Positions 11,867-24,600 of a DNA stretch of 40,852 nt are shown here, piece by piece. The notes under the pieces are model-generated. The model made no database searches and was not told the origin of the DNA. It saw only the letters and a program-made list of their open reading frames with translations. The DNA comes from Chloromonas sp. AAM2 (Eukaryota; Chlorophyta; Chlorophyceae; Chlamydomonadales; Chlamydomonadaceae). The stretch is from positions 1-40,852 of the forward strand of contig QAXH01006253.1 in the NCBI GenBank assembly GCA_004335635.1, in the 5' to 3' direction. The position numbers and the translations under genes are program-made. Position 1 is the first letter of the stretch. The number at the start of each line of letters is the position of its first letter.

Positions 11867-14800
11867 ATGGTGAGTTTTCCTCCAGCAATCAGATCGACGC
11901 ACTCAACAGCTTCAAACCTTAACACATCGTGTTTTGCGATGGACGCAGGGGTGTGCCAGTTCTACCCCTGCGGATGAACAGCCTGCCCAGAGTGGGGCCC
12001 CGGCTGCAAAGTACGTAATCCCGCCCCATTTGCGCAGCCCACCCGGGTCCTTGAATGGGCTGGGTTCTGCCTTGGCAGGAACAGCAACAACCCAGGGTCC
12101 ACCATCAGCCCAAGGCGGCCCAGTCAGCCCCACCGCTGGTCTTGGCAAACAGGCATCTACTTCCGCACCTGGCCTTGTGCCTCCCAGCACCGACCCCCGC
12201 TTGTCGCAAGAAACTAAACGTAGTTCAGCGCAGTTTGTGAACAACCCACCGCAAACACCAGGGTCTTCTGAAAGCTCAGCTGTGAACCCCAGCCTCAAGT
12301 CACTGACTGTGCAAGAGGTGCACACAGTGCAGAGCACGCTCATGAAGGTATGTACCCTTGCTGCTATCTGCAGGCTTTAGGCAGGAGTATCTTTTGGTCT
12401 CGGCGCGCTGGCCAGCGCCACAACATTGCACCCTGCCGACATGCCTTGCACAGGTCAGCACGCTAATTCAGAAGTTTGCGGAAGGCAGGACCGAGCGCAC
12501 AACACCTATTCAGGCGCTGAGGCGCGCTCTGGACCTGGTTGTTGCGGACGCCCATGCCAACTACGCCAGGTACGAGCAGGCCAGATGATTGTGCCACACC
12601 CAACACCATGCAGCCTTGGCCCTCAACTGCTCATGCTGCTGCTGCTGCAGTGTACAAGTTGTGCACGAAACTCTGGACTCAGCCCTGCTAGTTGCTCTGG
12701 TCGGTGCACCAGACCAGTTCTTAGAAAGCAACCGGCTACAGCGGCTAGGGCAATCTGGGTATGCAGCTGAGCTCATGACCGCCTCTCAGACGGACTGCCT
12801 CACATGGAACCCGAGTGCGGGTGCACAGCTTCCCACGGACTGGCACCAGCTGGTTACAGGCGCAGGTACGGCATTCTACTCCATTTTGCATGCCTCGGTG
12901 CACATGCGAACCAGGTGAAGTCATGCCATGCGTTGGGTGCACATGATTGTGCCAACAGGAGGCAGCCAGAACAGCTGATTCAGTTCTTGGCGCCGCTAGA
13001 ACGGCAACAGCGGCAGTTTGGGCAACGTCACTGCTGTTGCTAGCGACGGTGCAGGGGCTGGCAAATGCAGCAGCGGCTGCAGGTATGCAGCAGCAATCCT
13101 GGTGCAAGTGCAGCTACTACCACCAACAGCAGGGGTAGAAGCGGCAGGCACGACAGCAGCAGGATTGGCAGTAGGGGCAGGGGCAATGCCAGCAGGGGTA
13201 GCGAGGCAAGTAGCACTGGCAGCAAGAGGAGCAGTACAATGGCTACATACAGCGCGCCAACAGCAAGGGCAGCATGTGGGTTCAGCAGCAGCGGATGCTG
13301 CAGCGGCAATCCTTTGGGATTAGAAGGCAGCTTGCAGCGACTGGCAGCAGTGGCAGCTGGTCAACACTTCTGCAGGAGGTGCCCATGCCTGTACCCATCT
13401 CTGTGCACATTTCATCATGTGCCCATGTCATGCATGCTGTTCCTATGCCCGTTCCCATGTCTGTTTCACGTCATCCTGTGCCCATGGCTGTTCTCATGTC
13501 ATCATGTGCCCATGTCTTGTGTGGACTTGCTTGTGCATTCATACATGCATGCATGCATGCAACTGGTGTGCATCTCATGTCACATGTGTGTCTGCCTGTG
13601 CAGCCGTCCGCCACCTGTCGGCTGTGCCCATTCGGATCGCTGAGCGGATGGTCGGCATTCTTACTCTTGGCTTTACTGAGGATGGGGAACAGCATGCCGA
13701 CCATGCATTGTGAGTTTGAGAGCAGCTCGCATGGGGTCGTTTACCTCAGATGGAATCACATGTAGCTTCTATGGGCTTCCACGTGTAGCCACACGGGTGT
13801 TGTCAGGTAGGGTGTTCGCATGTGGTTACTTAGCTGACATGGGATTGTGGGCATCGCCAGATGGCAGGCTGCACACTCGGCAGCATGGCTGCTCTGCACA
13901 CTCAGTTGTGGGTGTGATAGAACCTCACATGAAGTTGCAGGAGGCACATGCGGGCAGCACACAAGAGGCAGCCGGCTGGTAGCGCAGCAGCATGCACAGC
14001 AGCATGCGTTACATGGATACATGAGGGCAGCTTGCATGGGGTTACATGGATACATGAGCGCACTTTGCATGGGGTTACATGGGGTACATGTGGGCAGCTT
14101 ACGTGGGTTAGAGTGCATGGCAGCATGATAGACTGCATGCGCAGCGACGTGGTTCAGCATGCGCTACAGGCCACTTCGCATGGGTATGCGCACCATGCAC
14201 TGGTAAAGACCATGTCATGGACACAGCAACATGGCGTTTTCTGCTCTGTGCAAGAATGGTTGGGTGAGCTGCTCGGCCAGGTAGTTGCATAGGCGCATGC
14301 GTGGGGTGGCTTTCCATGCACCCTGCAGTGCTGCTGCTGATGGATGCAGTGTCTAATGATGGATGTGTTCTGCATAGCGAGTATGGATGTGTCTGCACTG
14401 CACGTACTCAGCATCATGTTTCATCAAACCATGCAGGTGGACTACTTACATGCAGCTAGTAGCAGCATCACTATCTTCGGTGGTCAAGGACACCTCCATA
14501 CCCAAGTACCTGACATTGGTCAAAGAGGTGTGTAAGGGTGCATTGCCGTACTGCACCAGGTTGCAAATGGTTTCTCGCAATTTAGTTATGCTGGCAATTT
14601 GATGTCCGAAACGGCAGTATCTGGTTTTAATACTACGTGAAGTGCCAGGAGCAGGTGGCATGTCCCATGATAGCAGCTTCTTGGCTGAAAGGCCTGGGCT
14701 CGGCTGAAAAGGTTTGGTTGAGCCTGCTGGTTTTGGGTCATCAACATGCTTCAGGCTTACTCTGTACACCTTATTCTCTCACATGATTCACCATGCATGA

Positions 14801-15615
14801 TTGCAGACGGCACAGACCTCCTGATCCACATGAGAGACGCGCACATGACGTGCCTTTTCAATTCCTGTTGCATGCTTCACGTGTTTTCGATTCTTGTCAC
14901 TTGCGTCACGTCCAGTTCCTGTCGTATGCATCACCTGCCTTCTTAGTTCCTGTTACATGATGCACGTGCTTGCCCAGGACCTACCTTGCAAATGGCGTTG
15001 AAGTTCTGATCTGACATGCTAGAGACTCCATGCTTCACAGCTCTTCCAGTTCCTGTCGCATGCTTCATGCATGCGCGCCCCAGCCGCTGTCCTGCCGGTT
15101 TGGCTCGCTTGTTCTTGCCTTGACTTGCCTTGCCTTGCCTTGTGCCCTGCCTTGACAAGCCTGTGTTTGTCGGTTTTCCCCCAGGTGTACCTTGCAAAGG
15201 ACGTTGAAGTTCTAATTCACATGCTAGTGACGCACATGCGTGGTGTGCTAGGCCACAGCAACAACCACCACAACTGGTACAGGGTGGCGCTGACAGGCAG
15301 CAGCAACATGGCAGCAACCATTTTTGACGACCTGACTCAGGTTAGAGGGGTGCATTTGGTTCTGCATTGGGAGTGTTTTTCCAAGCCATTAATTAAGATG
15401 CAGCAATCAGAAGCTAGTAGGTTGAAGAACATGTTTGGGTGCAAGACAGGAGGTGCAGTTTTCATCAACTGTTTTCATCACAAGGGGGTTGTGAAAGCGG
15501 TTCCAACCGCGGTTCACTAGAGCACTAAGACAGGCCAAGACGGCATCCATTCTTGCCTGATTCATGGCTCGTTTCTGGTGTCTGGTCATGGTGCATGTGC
15601 CTGGTCTCTGCTGTA

Positions 15616-15654
<39 letters not shown>

Positions 15655-18600
15655 TCTCTCTCACTCTCTCACACTGCACTGTGGAGCAAATCGTCATCTC
15701 TTGGATTGCTGCATGTGGGCTGCATGTGGGCTGCTGGAATCAATCTGGTGTCATGTCCACAGAGGATTTGACATGGAACAATGATGCCCAGCTTTGCCCC
15801 TGGCGTTCATCTGCATTAACAGCCACACAGTTTCATCCACACACTCGTCCATACTTGCAACAAATTTGTACTATGCTTCCTGACTGCAGGTCCCTGCCAG
15901 CCTGATGCAGCGCGGCCTGAGCAGTCACACAGGCTCATCTAGCCATCGTCTGTTGAAAGAGGTTCAAGCATCGGGCGGTGTGATGAGGACTGTGGTGGCC
16001 ATGAAGAGCACAGTGATGAAAATCAGCGTACACAACAGGCAGCAGGTGGGTGGTTGAGTCATTCTTAGTCGGTTGGTTGCAAGGAATGCCAGTCAAGCAA
16101 GTCACAGAACATGCTGCTGGGTATGGCGTAAGGCTAGTACATGGTTACTGAGATCAGAGGGATGGTGCTTGGGCCATGGGGGTACCATGGGGCTTGGGCA
16201 GTCAGGCATGCAGACCAGGCAGGCTATGGTTTGTCTTGCTCCAAGGCAGTGATAGTGTGTCAGCTGCAGCACCAATCAAGCGACTGAAAAAGAGACTCCC
16301 CGGCAGTAGTGGCCCTGCAGCAGCGTAGGCTCACCTGCCGTCGTTTGCAAGCGTCTGCGAATGCCATGTGATGATGATGAGCAGCAGCCAGACAGGTCAA
16401 GCATAATACTTGGCATGGTGTGATGGGCAGAAGTAGGCTGCTTCTGGGCAATTTGGTTGTTCCAAATCAGCTTGCATGCAGTTGGGCCTAATGATGATGA
16501 CGATGATAATTCAAGTAGCCGAATGAGCTTGTTAGAAATAGAGTTATATCCCCCTCACCACAGGTGATGATTCCTGACGTCCAGAAGCTGATCAACCAGT
16601 CAGGCAACGTTTCCGTTGACATCTTCAACACTCGCCTGATCAAGCCGCCCACCTCGGTGCTGGTGTTTCCGCTCAAGGTCAAACACCACATCTTTGGGGT
16701 CGTCTTCTGTATGTCCAGGTGAGCACCTGCCAACCTGGCCTGCTCACTGCCCATTGCTTACTGCTAAAGACGTTCACTGCCTAGCATGGAAGCTGCTCCC
16801 TGCTAAGCATTGTTCTTTGTTCCTGCATGTCTAGGCAAGCACTGACTTCACACCTTACTCTTACACTACGATCTGAATTCAGTTGATGAAGTAGCACATG
16901 TGTTTCAGCTTTGTTTTCACACACCCTTTCGTCTGTTGGGTGCCACTTCTCCAATCACCCACTCACAGTAGTCACCCCCAACCACAATGCAATGAGTGGG
17001 AAGCGTAGTGGTTAATAAAGCAGGAATGAGAAGCGTGGGCATAATGAATGAGAAGCCACAAACCGACGGCCCACCCTCGCTGGCATGCAATGAATGAGGA
17101 GCGTGGGCGTAATGAGGGGTGCAACAAGGAGAAGGAACCATTGGCCCACACTTGTTTGCACGCACAGTGTTGCCACTGACTTCTCGGACGTGTCGCCCCG
17201 CCTGCGGGAGCTGTGCGAGGTCATCTCTCCCCATCTGCTCACACTGCTCAACACCATCCTGGCAGTCGAGTACTCAGTAGTGCAGGTGCGTTTGTTTAGG
17301 GTTTGAAGCTTGGGTTTAAGGACTGGGTTAGGGTTTGGGCGTGTAAATATTTGCTCACAATGCTCAACACCACCCTGGCAGCTGAGTATTCAATAGTGCA
17401 GGTGCGTCTATCAAGTTTCTGCCAGTGTTCTCTGTTTCCCTTAGTTTATCAGAGTATGAAATGTGCACGATGGAAAACGATGAACAATAGCGGTAGTGCA
17501 GGTGAGACGTGTCTCGTCAACAGAAGGCGTGGCATGTTGCTCGCTGTCAGACCAGCAAGGCAAGCAAACAGTCTGGTGGCTGCCCAGGGTGGGTTAGGGA
17601 GTTTAGGCTGTAGCCCAGGTGGGTTAGGGGGTTTAAACCTTACCCCCCTAAGTAAAGTAGGTAAGGCTTACTTGTAAATCTTCCCTTGGTGGCTACAGTA
17701 ACGGTCATGATAGTGATGATGATTCTCATTTGTGTTGCTTTGTCGCAGAACGCCTTACCCACGACTCCTGAGGGTGGCTCGATGAGCGGCATCATGATCT
17801 CCCAGTCGTCGCGCAACGCCAGCTTCAGCGGCAGAAGCATCGGTGGCAACAACGACACAGCAGCCAGCTTTGCGTCCAATGACAGCTTTGTGTTTACCCA
17901 GGTGCATAACTCTTTGTCTTTGTTATGAATCATGACCTTCAGTCTGGTGCTGAACACGAAACCGCATCTACAGAATTTTGGTGGAGCGACAAGAATGAGC
18001 TCAAACCCGAATGCTAAGATGCCGGTGGTTGGGTGATTTTCCAAACGAGAGTGCTGAAAGGAGTTTGCTAGCGTCTGACGTGAATGCATTGTGGGTAAAG
18101 CATCATCACGTGGGTCACATGTGGTGATGCAGAGTTGAAAGTTGCATGTGGGCCACATTGTCGCATCAAGTCGCACGTGATGACATCAATGTATAAAGTA
18201 GAAAAGTACAAAAATGCTCCTCATCGGTGTACCTACTGAACCCAATCAGGTTGCTGTGTATATCTTGCATGCATGGTTTGGGTCGCATGCGGTGCTGGTG
18301 GGTGGTGGGTTGCATGTGGGTCACATCATTGTGTTCGGTCACACGTGGTGATGAAGGGCTGCTTTTTCTTCATCCATGCAATTGCAGAGTCGTAGCTCCA
18401 CGGGCGCGCTGGTGACAGGCCTGACAGAGAAACTGAACCAGAAGCGCATCAAGAGCAGCATGGACTTCGCAGGGGTGAGCACAGCCAGTCAGGGTTGGTA
18501 GGCGTTTACATGGGGTTGCTGTTGGTTGTGTACCGCTTTGCCAAGCCGTCAATTGGATGTGGGAAGGTCTACTGGGCCGGGGTCACTGGGTATCTTATGT

Positions 18601-21600
18601 GTCGGGCGGGGGCAGCTGGTGAGCAGACACCCCCTTCTTGGATACCCAGCCTACTTAGATGCCCCCCTTCTTGGAGGACATTCCCTTTTTAGATGACTCC
18701 CCCTTCCTAGATGGCAAGCCTTTGACTGGGATTGCATCAGAACGATGCTCGGCTGTCGCCTCGTATTCATTTGTACTGCTTTGCAGACCCACGCCCTGAG
18801 TGAAATCCATTGCCTGTGTCTTTACTCGTAACCCAACGTTCATACTTTTACTTGTCTTGTTGCTCTGCATCACGTTTCACATAAACACACCAAACGTTTC
18901 ATGACACCAAAGGTCTCTGCCGTGTTTCCCTGCAGACCCACGCTCTGGGCGACCTCCAGGTCCAGGCGCTGCTGGGCGAGGGCGGGTTCGCCAAGGTATT
19001 CAGAGGCCTGTGGAGGGGACTGGTGGTTGGCATCAAGGTGAGAAACAGGGATCTGGCTTTGGAAACAAGCGGCTTTACCGACTGTGGGGGAGTTTGGCAA
19101 GGTTTGGAGGCCTGCGGAGGTGACTGGTGGTTGGCAACGTTTGGGTAAGAATCGCAGCACCGCAACAGTCAATTCAGGGATGCAAGCTGCCGACGCCTGA
19201 GAGGACGAGTCGAGCGGATGATGCACTGTGCTGGGCAAACGTGTGGGTGCACTGCAACAGTTGACGCTGCAGTGGACAGGCCTGGCCACAAGTCTGTGAT
19301 GTGGCCAATCAACGCCCACACAACCACCGACTAGCAACACTCGTACGTGCTGTTGCGTTGCTCAGGTTGTGTGTGATGACGGCAAAAATGAGAAGATGGT
19401 CATGAAAAACGCACACGAGATCGCCATTCTAGGGTGAGTGGAGTGGAGTGGGTGTGACTGGTGTGACCAATATCAGGTTCGTGTGAGTTGTGACAGTGCC
19501 AGCAGCCAGCCTTGCACCCTGGTTACTTGATTGACCAGCTATGATTGAGTGCCTGGTTACTTGATTGACCAGCTATGATTGAGTACCTGGTTACTTGATT
19601 GATCAGCTATGATTGAGTACCTGGTTACTTGATTGATCAGCTATGATTGAGTACCTGGTTACTTGATTGACCATCTATGGTTGAGTAACTGGTTGGTTGG
19701 TTGCAGGTCGCTTTCCCATCCCAACATCGTCCAGGCATACACGTGCTTGACGGACGTGGCAGTGCGAGACCTCCTCTCCTCGTCCTTCCGAGGCGCGCCC
19801 CCAGGCGTGCTCTTCTCGCCTGCCTACAAGTACCTGGCAGGGATGGAGGAAAGGCCGTGCCACATTGAGGTCATTGAGTACTGCGATTTGGGCAACCTCA
19901 GCACAGCGCTCAAGTACGCAGTTTTCCAGGTAAACGCCGTTTTCACCGGTGTGGCTGAGAGCAGCCTGCGTGGACTGGCACGAAAACGGCACTGAAACCG
20001 CGGTTTCAGGACTAGTAGTTCCTTTCGTTTGTCCATGCTAAGTGGGGATGGGTGTTTGGCCCATTCCTTTATGCATGTGTGCGATAATTGCTAGAAACAC
20101 ACCTTGATGACGCGGTTGTGATGTGCGGTTACAATTGCACCAACTTATTTGCATCCAAACCGCATCACAAGCAGGTAGTCAAGCACCCATGTGCCTTGGC
20201 CTGTACACATTCATGCGCTCAGCCATTCATTCGACCACTTGATGATTTCCAGATGAATTTTTCATCTTGTACAGTCCGCAGGCGCCCCATCCCAACAAGG
20301 TGTTGGCAGTGCTGATTGTGGCTGCTGAATTAATCAGCATCCTCCATTCATTCATTCATTCATTCTTAGTCTTTACTCTTTTGTTTACTTGACTCATGTT
20401 TTACAGATGGATTCATGCGCTTTGTTCCTTTCTCAGGTGGCCCATCCCGACAAGGTGTTGACGGCTGCGGTGACTCTATCCAGCCGGGACGGGGGCTCGG
20501 CAGACTCCCCGGCAGGAGACGGGACCGTGCCGGCATCCAACGCACTGCTGGCCGAGGTGGGTTTTCGTCAGTGTGTCTGTGTGTGAGAGAGTGAGAGCGC
20601 GTCGTTGCCGTCAGTTTGGCTGTGGAAGTTGCAGAACAACCATTCCAGGCGCTGAACAGCCCCCTAAGCACAGCATGAGCATGACGCCCTCAAAAAAATT
20701 CGTTTCTGTGGTCGTGTTTCTGGCCAAAGGTGGAGCCAAGGGCAGTTTGTATGCTTGTGCTTCTTGTCTGTTTGAGATGCTCAACAAACTTTTTTACCCG
20801 CAATGCCCGAAATCCCCCACAATGGAATTGCAACGCAAAGGTGTGCCGGAATGTGGTTGCTATCACCTTGCACTCTCAGGCTACGGCTACACCAGTCGTT
20901 TGCTCGTTCCATCGGTCACTCGTGTTGCATGTTCAAAGTTCTCTTTTCTCTCTTTTGCACCTGCCTTCTCCACAGTTGTCTGCATGGTGATGGTCTTTGC
21001 AACACCTGCGTTTGTGTGCACATTTCAGACTTTGCCCGCTCAATCAGTAACGTTGTGTTCTATGTGCTCTGCATGAATGTTTGTGTTGTTTGTTTGTGCG
21101 TCTGCAGGTTCGCAGCCAGGCGGGACGTGTTCAGTTGCGCACCCTCCTGCTGACCCTCATCGAGATAGCCTCGGCCATGGGATACCTGCACCGCATGGGT
21201 GAGTGCGGCCATGGGATACCTGCACCGCATGGGTGAGTGTGGCCATGGGATACCTGCATCGCATGGGCGAGTGCGGCCATGGGATACCTGCACTGCATGG
21301 GTGAGTGCGGCCATGGGATACCTGCACCGCATGAGGGAGTGCGGCCATGGGACACCTGCACCGCATGGGCGAGTGCGGCCATGGGATATCTGCACCGCAT
21401 GGGCGATGGGATACCTGCACCGCATGAGGGAGTGCGGCCATGGGATATCTGCACCGCATGGGCGAATGCGGCCATGGGATGCCTGCACCGCATGAGGGAG
21501 TGCGGCCATGGGATATCTGCGCCGCATGAGGGAATGCGGCCATGGGATACCTGCACCGCATGAGGGAGTGCGGCCATGGGATACCTGCACCGCATGGGCG

Positions 21601-24600
21601 AGTTCGGCCATGGGATATCTGCACCGCATGGGCGATGGGATACCTGCACCGCATGAGGGAGTGCGGCCATGGGATATCTGCACCGCATGGGCGATGGGAT
21701 ACCTGCATCGCATGAGGGAGTGCGGCCATGGGATATCTGCACCGCATGGGCGAATGCGGCCATGGGATACCTGCACCGCATGGGCGAGTGCGGCCATGGG
21801 ATATCTGCACCGCATGAGCGAGTGCGGCCATGGGATATCTGCACCGCATGAGGGAGTGCGGCCATGGGATATCTGCACCGCATGAGGGAGTGAGGCCATG
21901 GGATATCTGCACCGCATGAGGGAGTGCGGCCATGGGATACCTGCACCGCATGAGGGAGTGCGGCCATGGGATACCTGCACCGCATGAGGGATTGCATCGT
22001 TCAAGACACTACCCGAAATGCGCCCAGGCGTCAACACAGCCTTTCACCACTTGCATGTGCCGTGCGGGTATGTCAGGGACCGTGGCATCCACAACTCAAG
22101 GCTATGTGGGGTATGAGCGAGAGAAAGCCATGTGTTGAAGGGTGTGCTGCTATGCCTTGCATGCATGCCATGCTTTGCATGTGTGCAGGCCATGGGTGTG
22201 TGCATGCCACGTCATGAAGGCATGCATGCTATGTGTTGCGTGCTTGCCATGCTTTACCATGTGTGCATGCCATGGCTGAGTGCATGTCACGTCTTGCATG
22301 CCATATCTTGCACGCGTGCCATGTTTTGCCATGTGTGCTTGTTTCCTTCTGGTGCATGCAGGTGTTGTCCACTGCGACATCAAACCAGCCAACGTCCTCC
22401 TTCGCAGCTCAAGTACCGATACACGTGGTTTCACAGCTAAGGTTAGCAACGCACATGCACTGCAGTTTAGCCGTTTAAAGCCTGCTGCGTGCATGACAGC
22501 GCAACTGTCTGCACCTTCACATGCTTGCAACTCATCGCTACATGCATGCATGCTTGTTGCATCAACACTCAGTGCTCAGCTGTTGACATGATCGCAACAG
22601 GCTATGCGAATGTGTTGCAAGGAAAAGACCTGTACTATCAGTTGTGCTGGAGTGGCCGATCGAGAAGTCAAAAACTGAAGGTTATCCGTGATGCTAACTT
22701 CCATTCGCGATGATGACTCACCCACGTGCCTCTCACTCTCTCTCTCTCTCTCAGGTCAGTGACTTTGGTCTCTCTCGCGTTGAGGACGACGACATGCACG
22801 CTTCCTTCCCCTTCAACAGCTGCGGCACTGCGGCGTATGTGGCGCCTGAAGCGCTCATCTGCAACAAGAAGGTCAACAGCAGCGTGGATGTGTACGCCTT
22901 TGGCATACTGATGTGGGAGGTGAGAGGCGGGGCAGGGGTACAGACCTCGTTGCTTTGGAGCTTGGTGCATCTGGGATTGCAACACACTGGACGAGCAGTC
23001 TGAAGGCATGGCAACACATGCGAAGTCGCCCTAATGTTGCTAAGAGAACGATAGCCGGTGCTGCAGCCCCTCTGTCCCTGCAATCTCTTGCCACCAAGTT
23101 TTTCTACCTATCCGCTGTGGTAGTTGATACTAGTGGTCGCGCATGTTATGGTGGTAGATTAATGCATGCATACGTTATCTTGTTCGTACAGATGTTCACT
23201 GGCGCTCGTCCATACGGCAACATGAAGCAGCAGGCGCTGGTTGAGGAGGTGGTGATGCGTGGCCTCAGGCCGCGCTTTCCCTCGCACACGCCGCCTGCGT
23301 ACGTGCTGCTGGCCCAAGCCTGCTGGTCGGGCTCCGCACAGTCAAGGCCTACGTTCGATGAGGTAAGCAGTACTACTATGATTGTTAGTATTAACAGTAT
23401 TTCTATTACTATTTTGGTATCATTGTTTTTGACGAGGTTAGTTATGGGTTACGGCTTAGCCAGGGGTTGGGCTTGTGGGTTGGGGTTTACAGTTAGCTGC
23501 GTGCGTGCTGCTAGCCCAGACGTGCTTGTCAGGCTCAGAACAGTCAAGGCCTGCCTTTGATGAGGTGAGGTGTGGCCATTCTCTTTGACTAATTTGTCAA
23601 GAATTGCGTCATGAAAAGTCATGGAGGTGCGCCTGCCAGGACAGGGGAGTCTGGGAGAAAAAACAATGCCTTAGCTGCAGCACTGCAGGCCCACCTGCTG
23701 CCTTGGTATTTTGTCTCTATAATCCCAGTGGTACTGGGTAAGTTCTGCAAAAATGTGCGCGTCCGACTCCACTTTGTGCGGGCCCTGACCACTCTGACTA
23801 AGCCCTCCCTCATTGCACCACAGTGACACATGTGCACGCACACCCTCATACTCACACACACACATACGTGCTCTCCATGTGTTGCAGGCCCTGACGACCC
23901 TCAACACCATGCTGAGCGCGCTTGAGAACCAGGAGTTGGCCTCGACAGCCTCAGCCTCATTCTCATCCAACGCAGATGTGGTGGAGTACATGGCAGCAGC
24001 TACGCCCACACTGCAAGGAAACGGCCTGCAAACGGCCCATCAACAGGTGTGTCATCTCAGTTGTCTTCAGTTCTGTGCACGTTTTAGTTTTCAGGTGCAG
24101 TGCTTTTGTGTGCAGCATTGTGTGTGCACATCGGTCCGTGTGCGTTGGGCGTCATTCTCAGTGTCTTGCGTTGATGTGAATGCGTCATCGTATGCAGGTT
24201 ACCTTTGCCAACAGCCCGGCGGACCACAGGCCAGCAAGCCCCGCAATTGTCCAGGACAAGTCACTGACCGGCCGCAGCAGCAACGGCGCAGGTATTCTTC
24301 GAGGCATGACCGTTGGTGACGCCTCCATTGCCCGCAGCAGCGGTGGCGTGAGCCACGTGGTTGGCGGGAACGGCCCCGCAATGACGTCGGTTTTTGCCGC
24401 GCTCAATACGGGTGTGGGCAGCGGTGGGAGCGGGCGGCAACGGGCGCTCTCACGAAATGCAAGCATGACAGGCGATAACGGCGGCGCAAGCGGCATAGCC
24501 AGCAAGCACGCTGCATTTCCTGCTCAACCGTCTGGCCTATCTGCGATGACTTCCCCTTACTTCTCGCCATCAGCAGCTGAGGCCTTGCCAATGACGGGAT

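Noticed and set aside
12804..13043. Alternative kinase exon 5 reading (RQPEQLIQFLAPLERQQRQF)
   Set aside because: This frame meets a stop at about 13041-13043 with no good donor before it. The frame entering at 12984 joins in phase 1 to the GAF sequence at 13604.
17290..17640. Telomere-like TTTAGGG steps in kinase intron 11
   Set aside because: Only scattered GTTTAGGG and GGGTTAGGG steps, not a regular array.
21060..22037. Minus-strand ORFs of 264-325 codons (repeats of RCRYPMAALPHA type)
   Set aside because: They are read-through of the 34-bp array, open in all three minus frames, with no splice context; the plus strand explains the array as exon 18 repeats.
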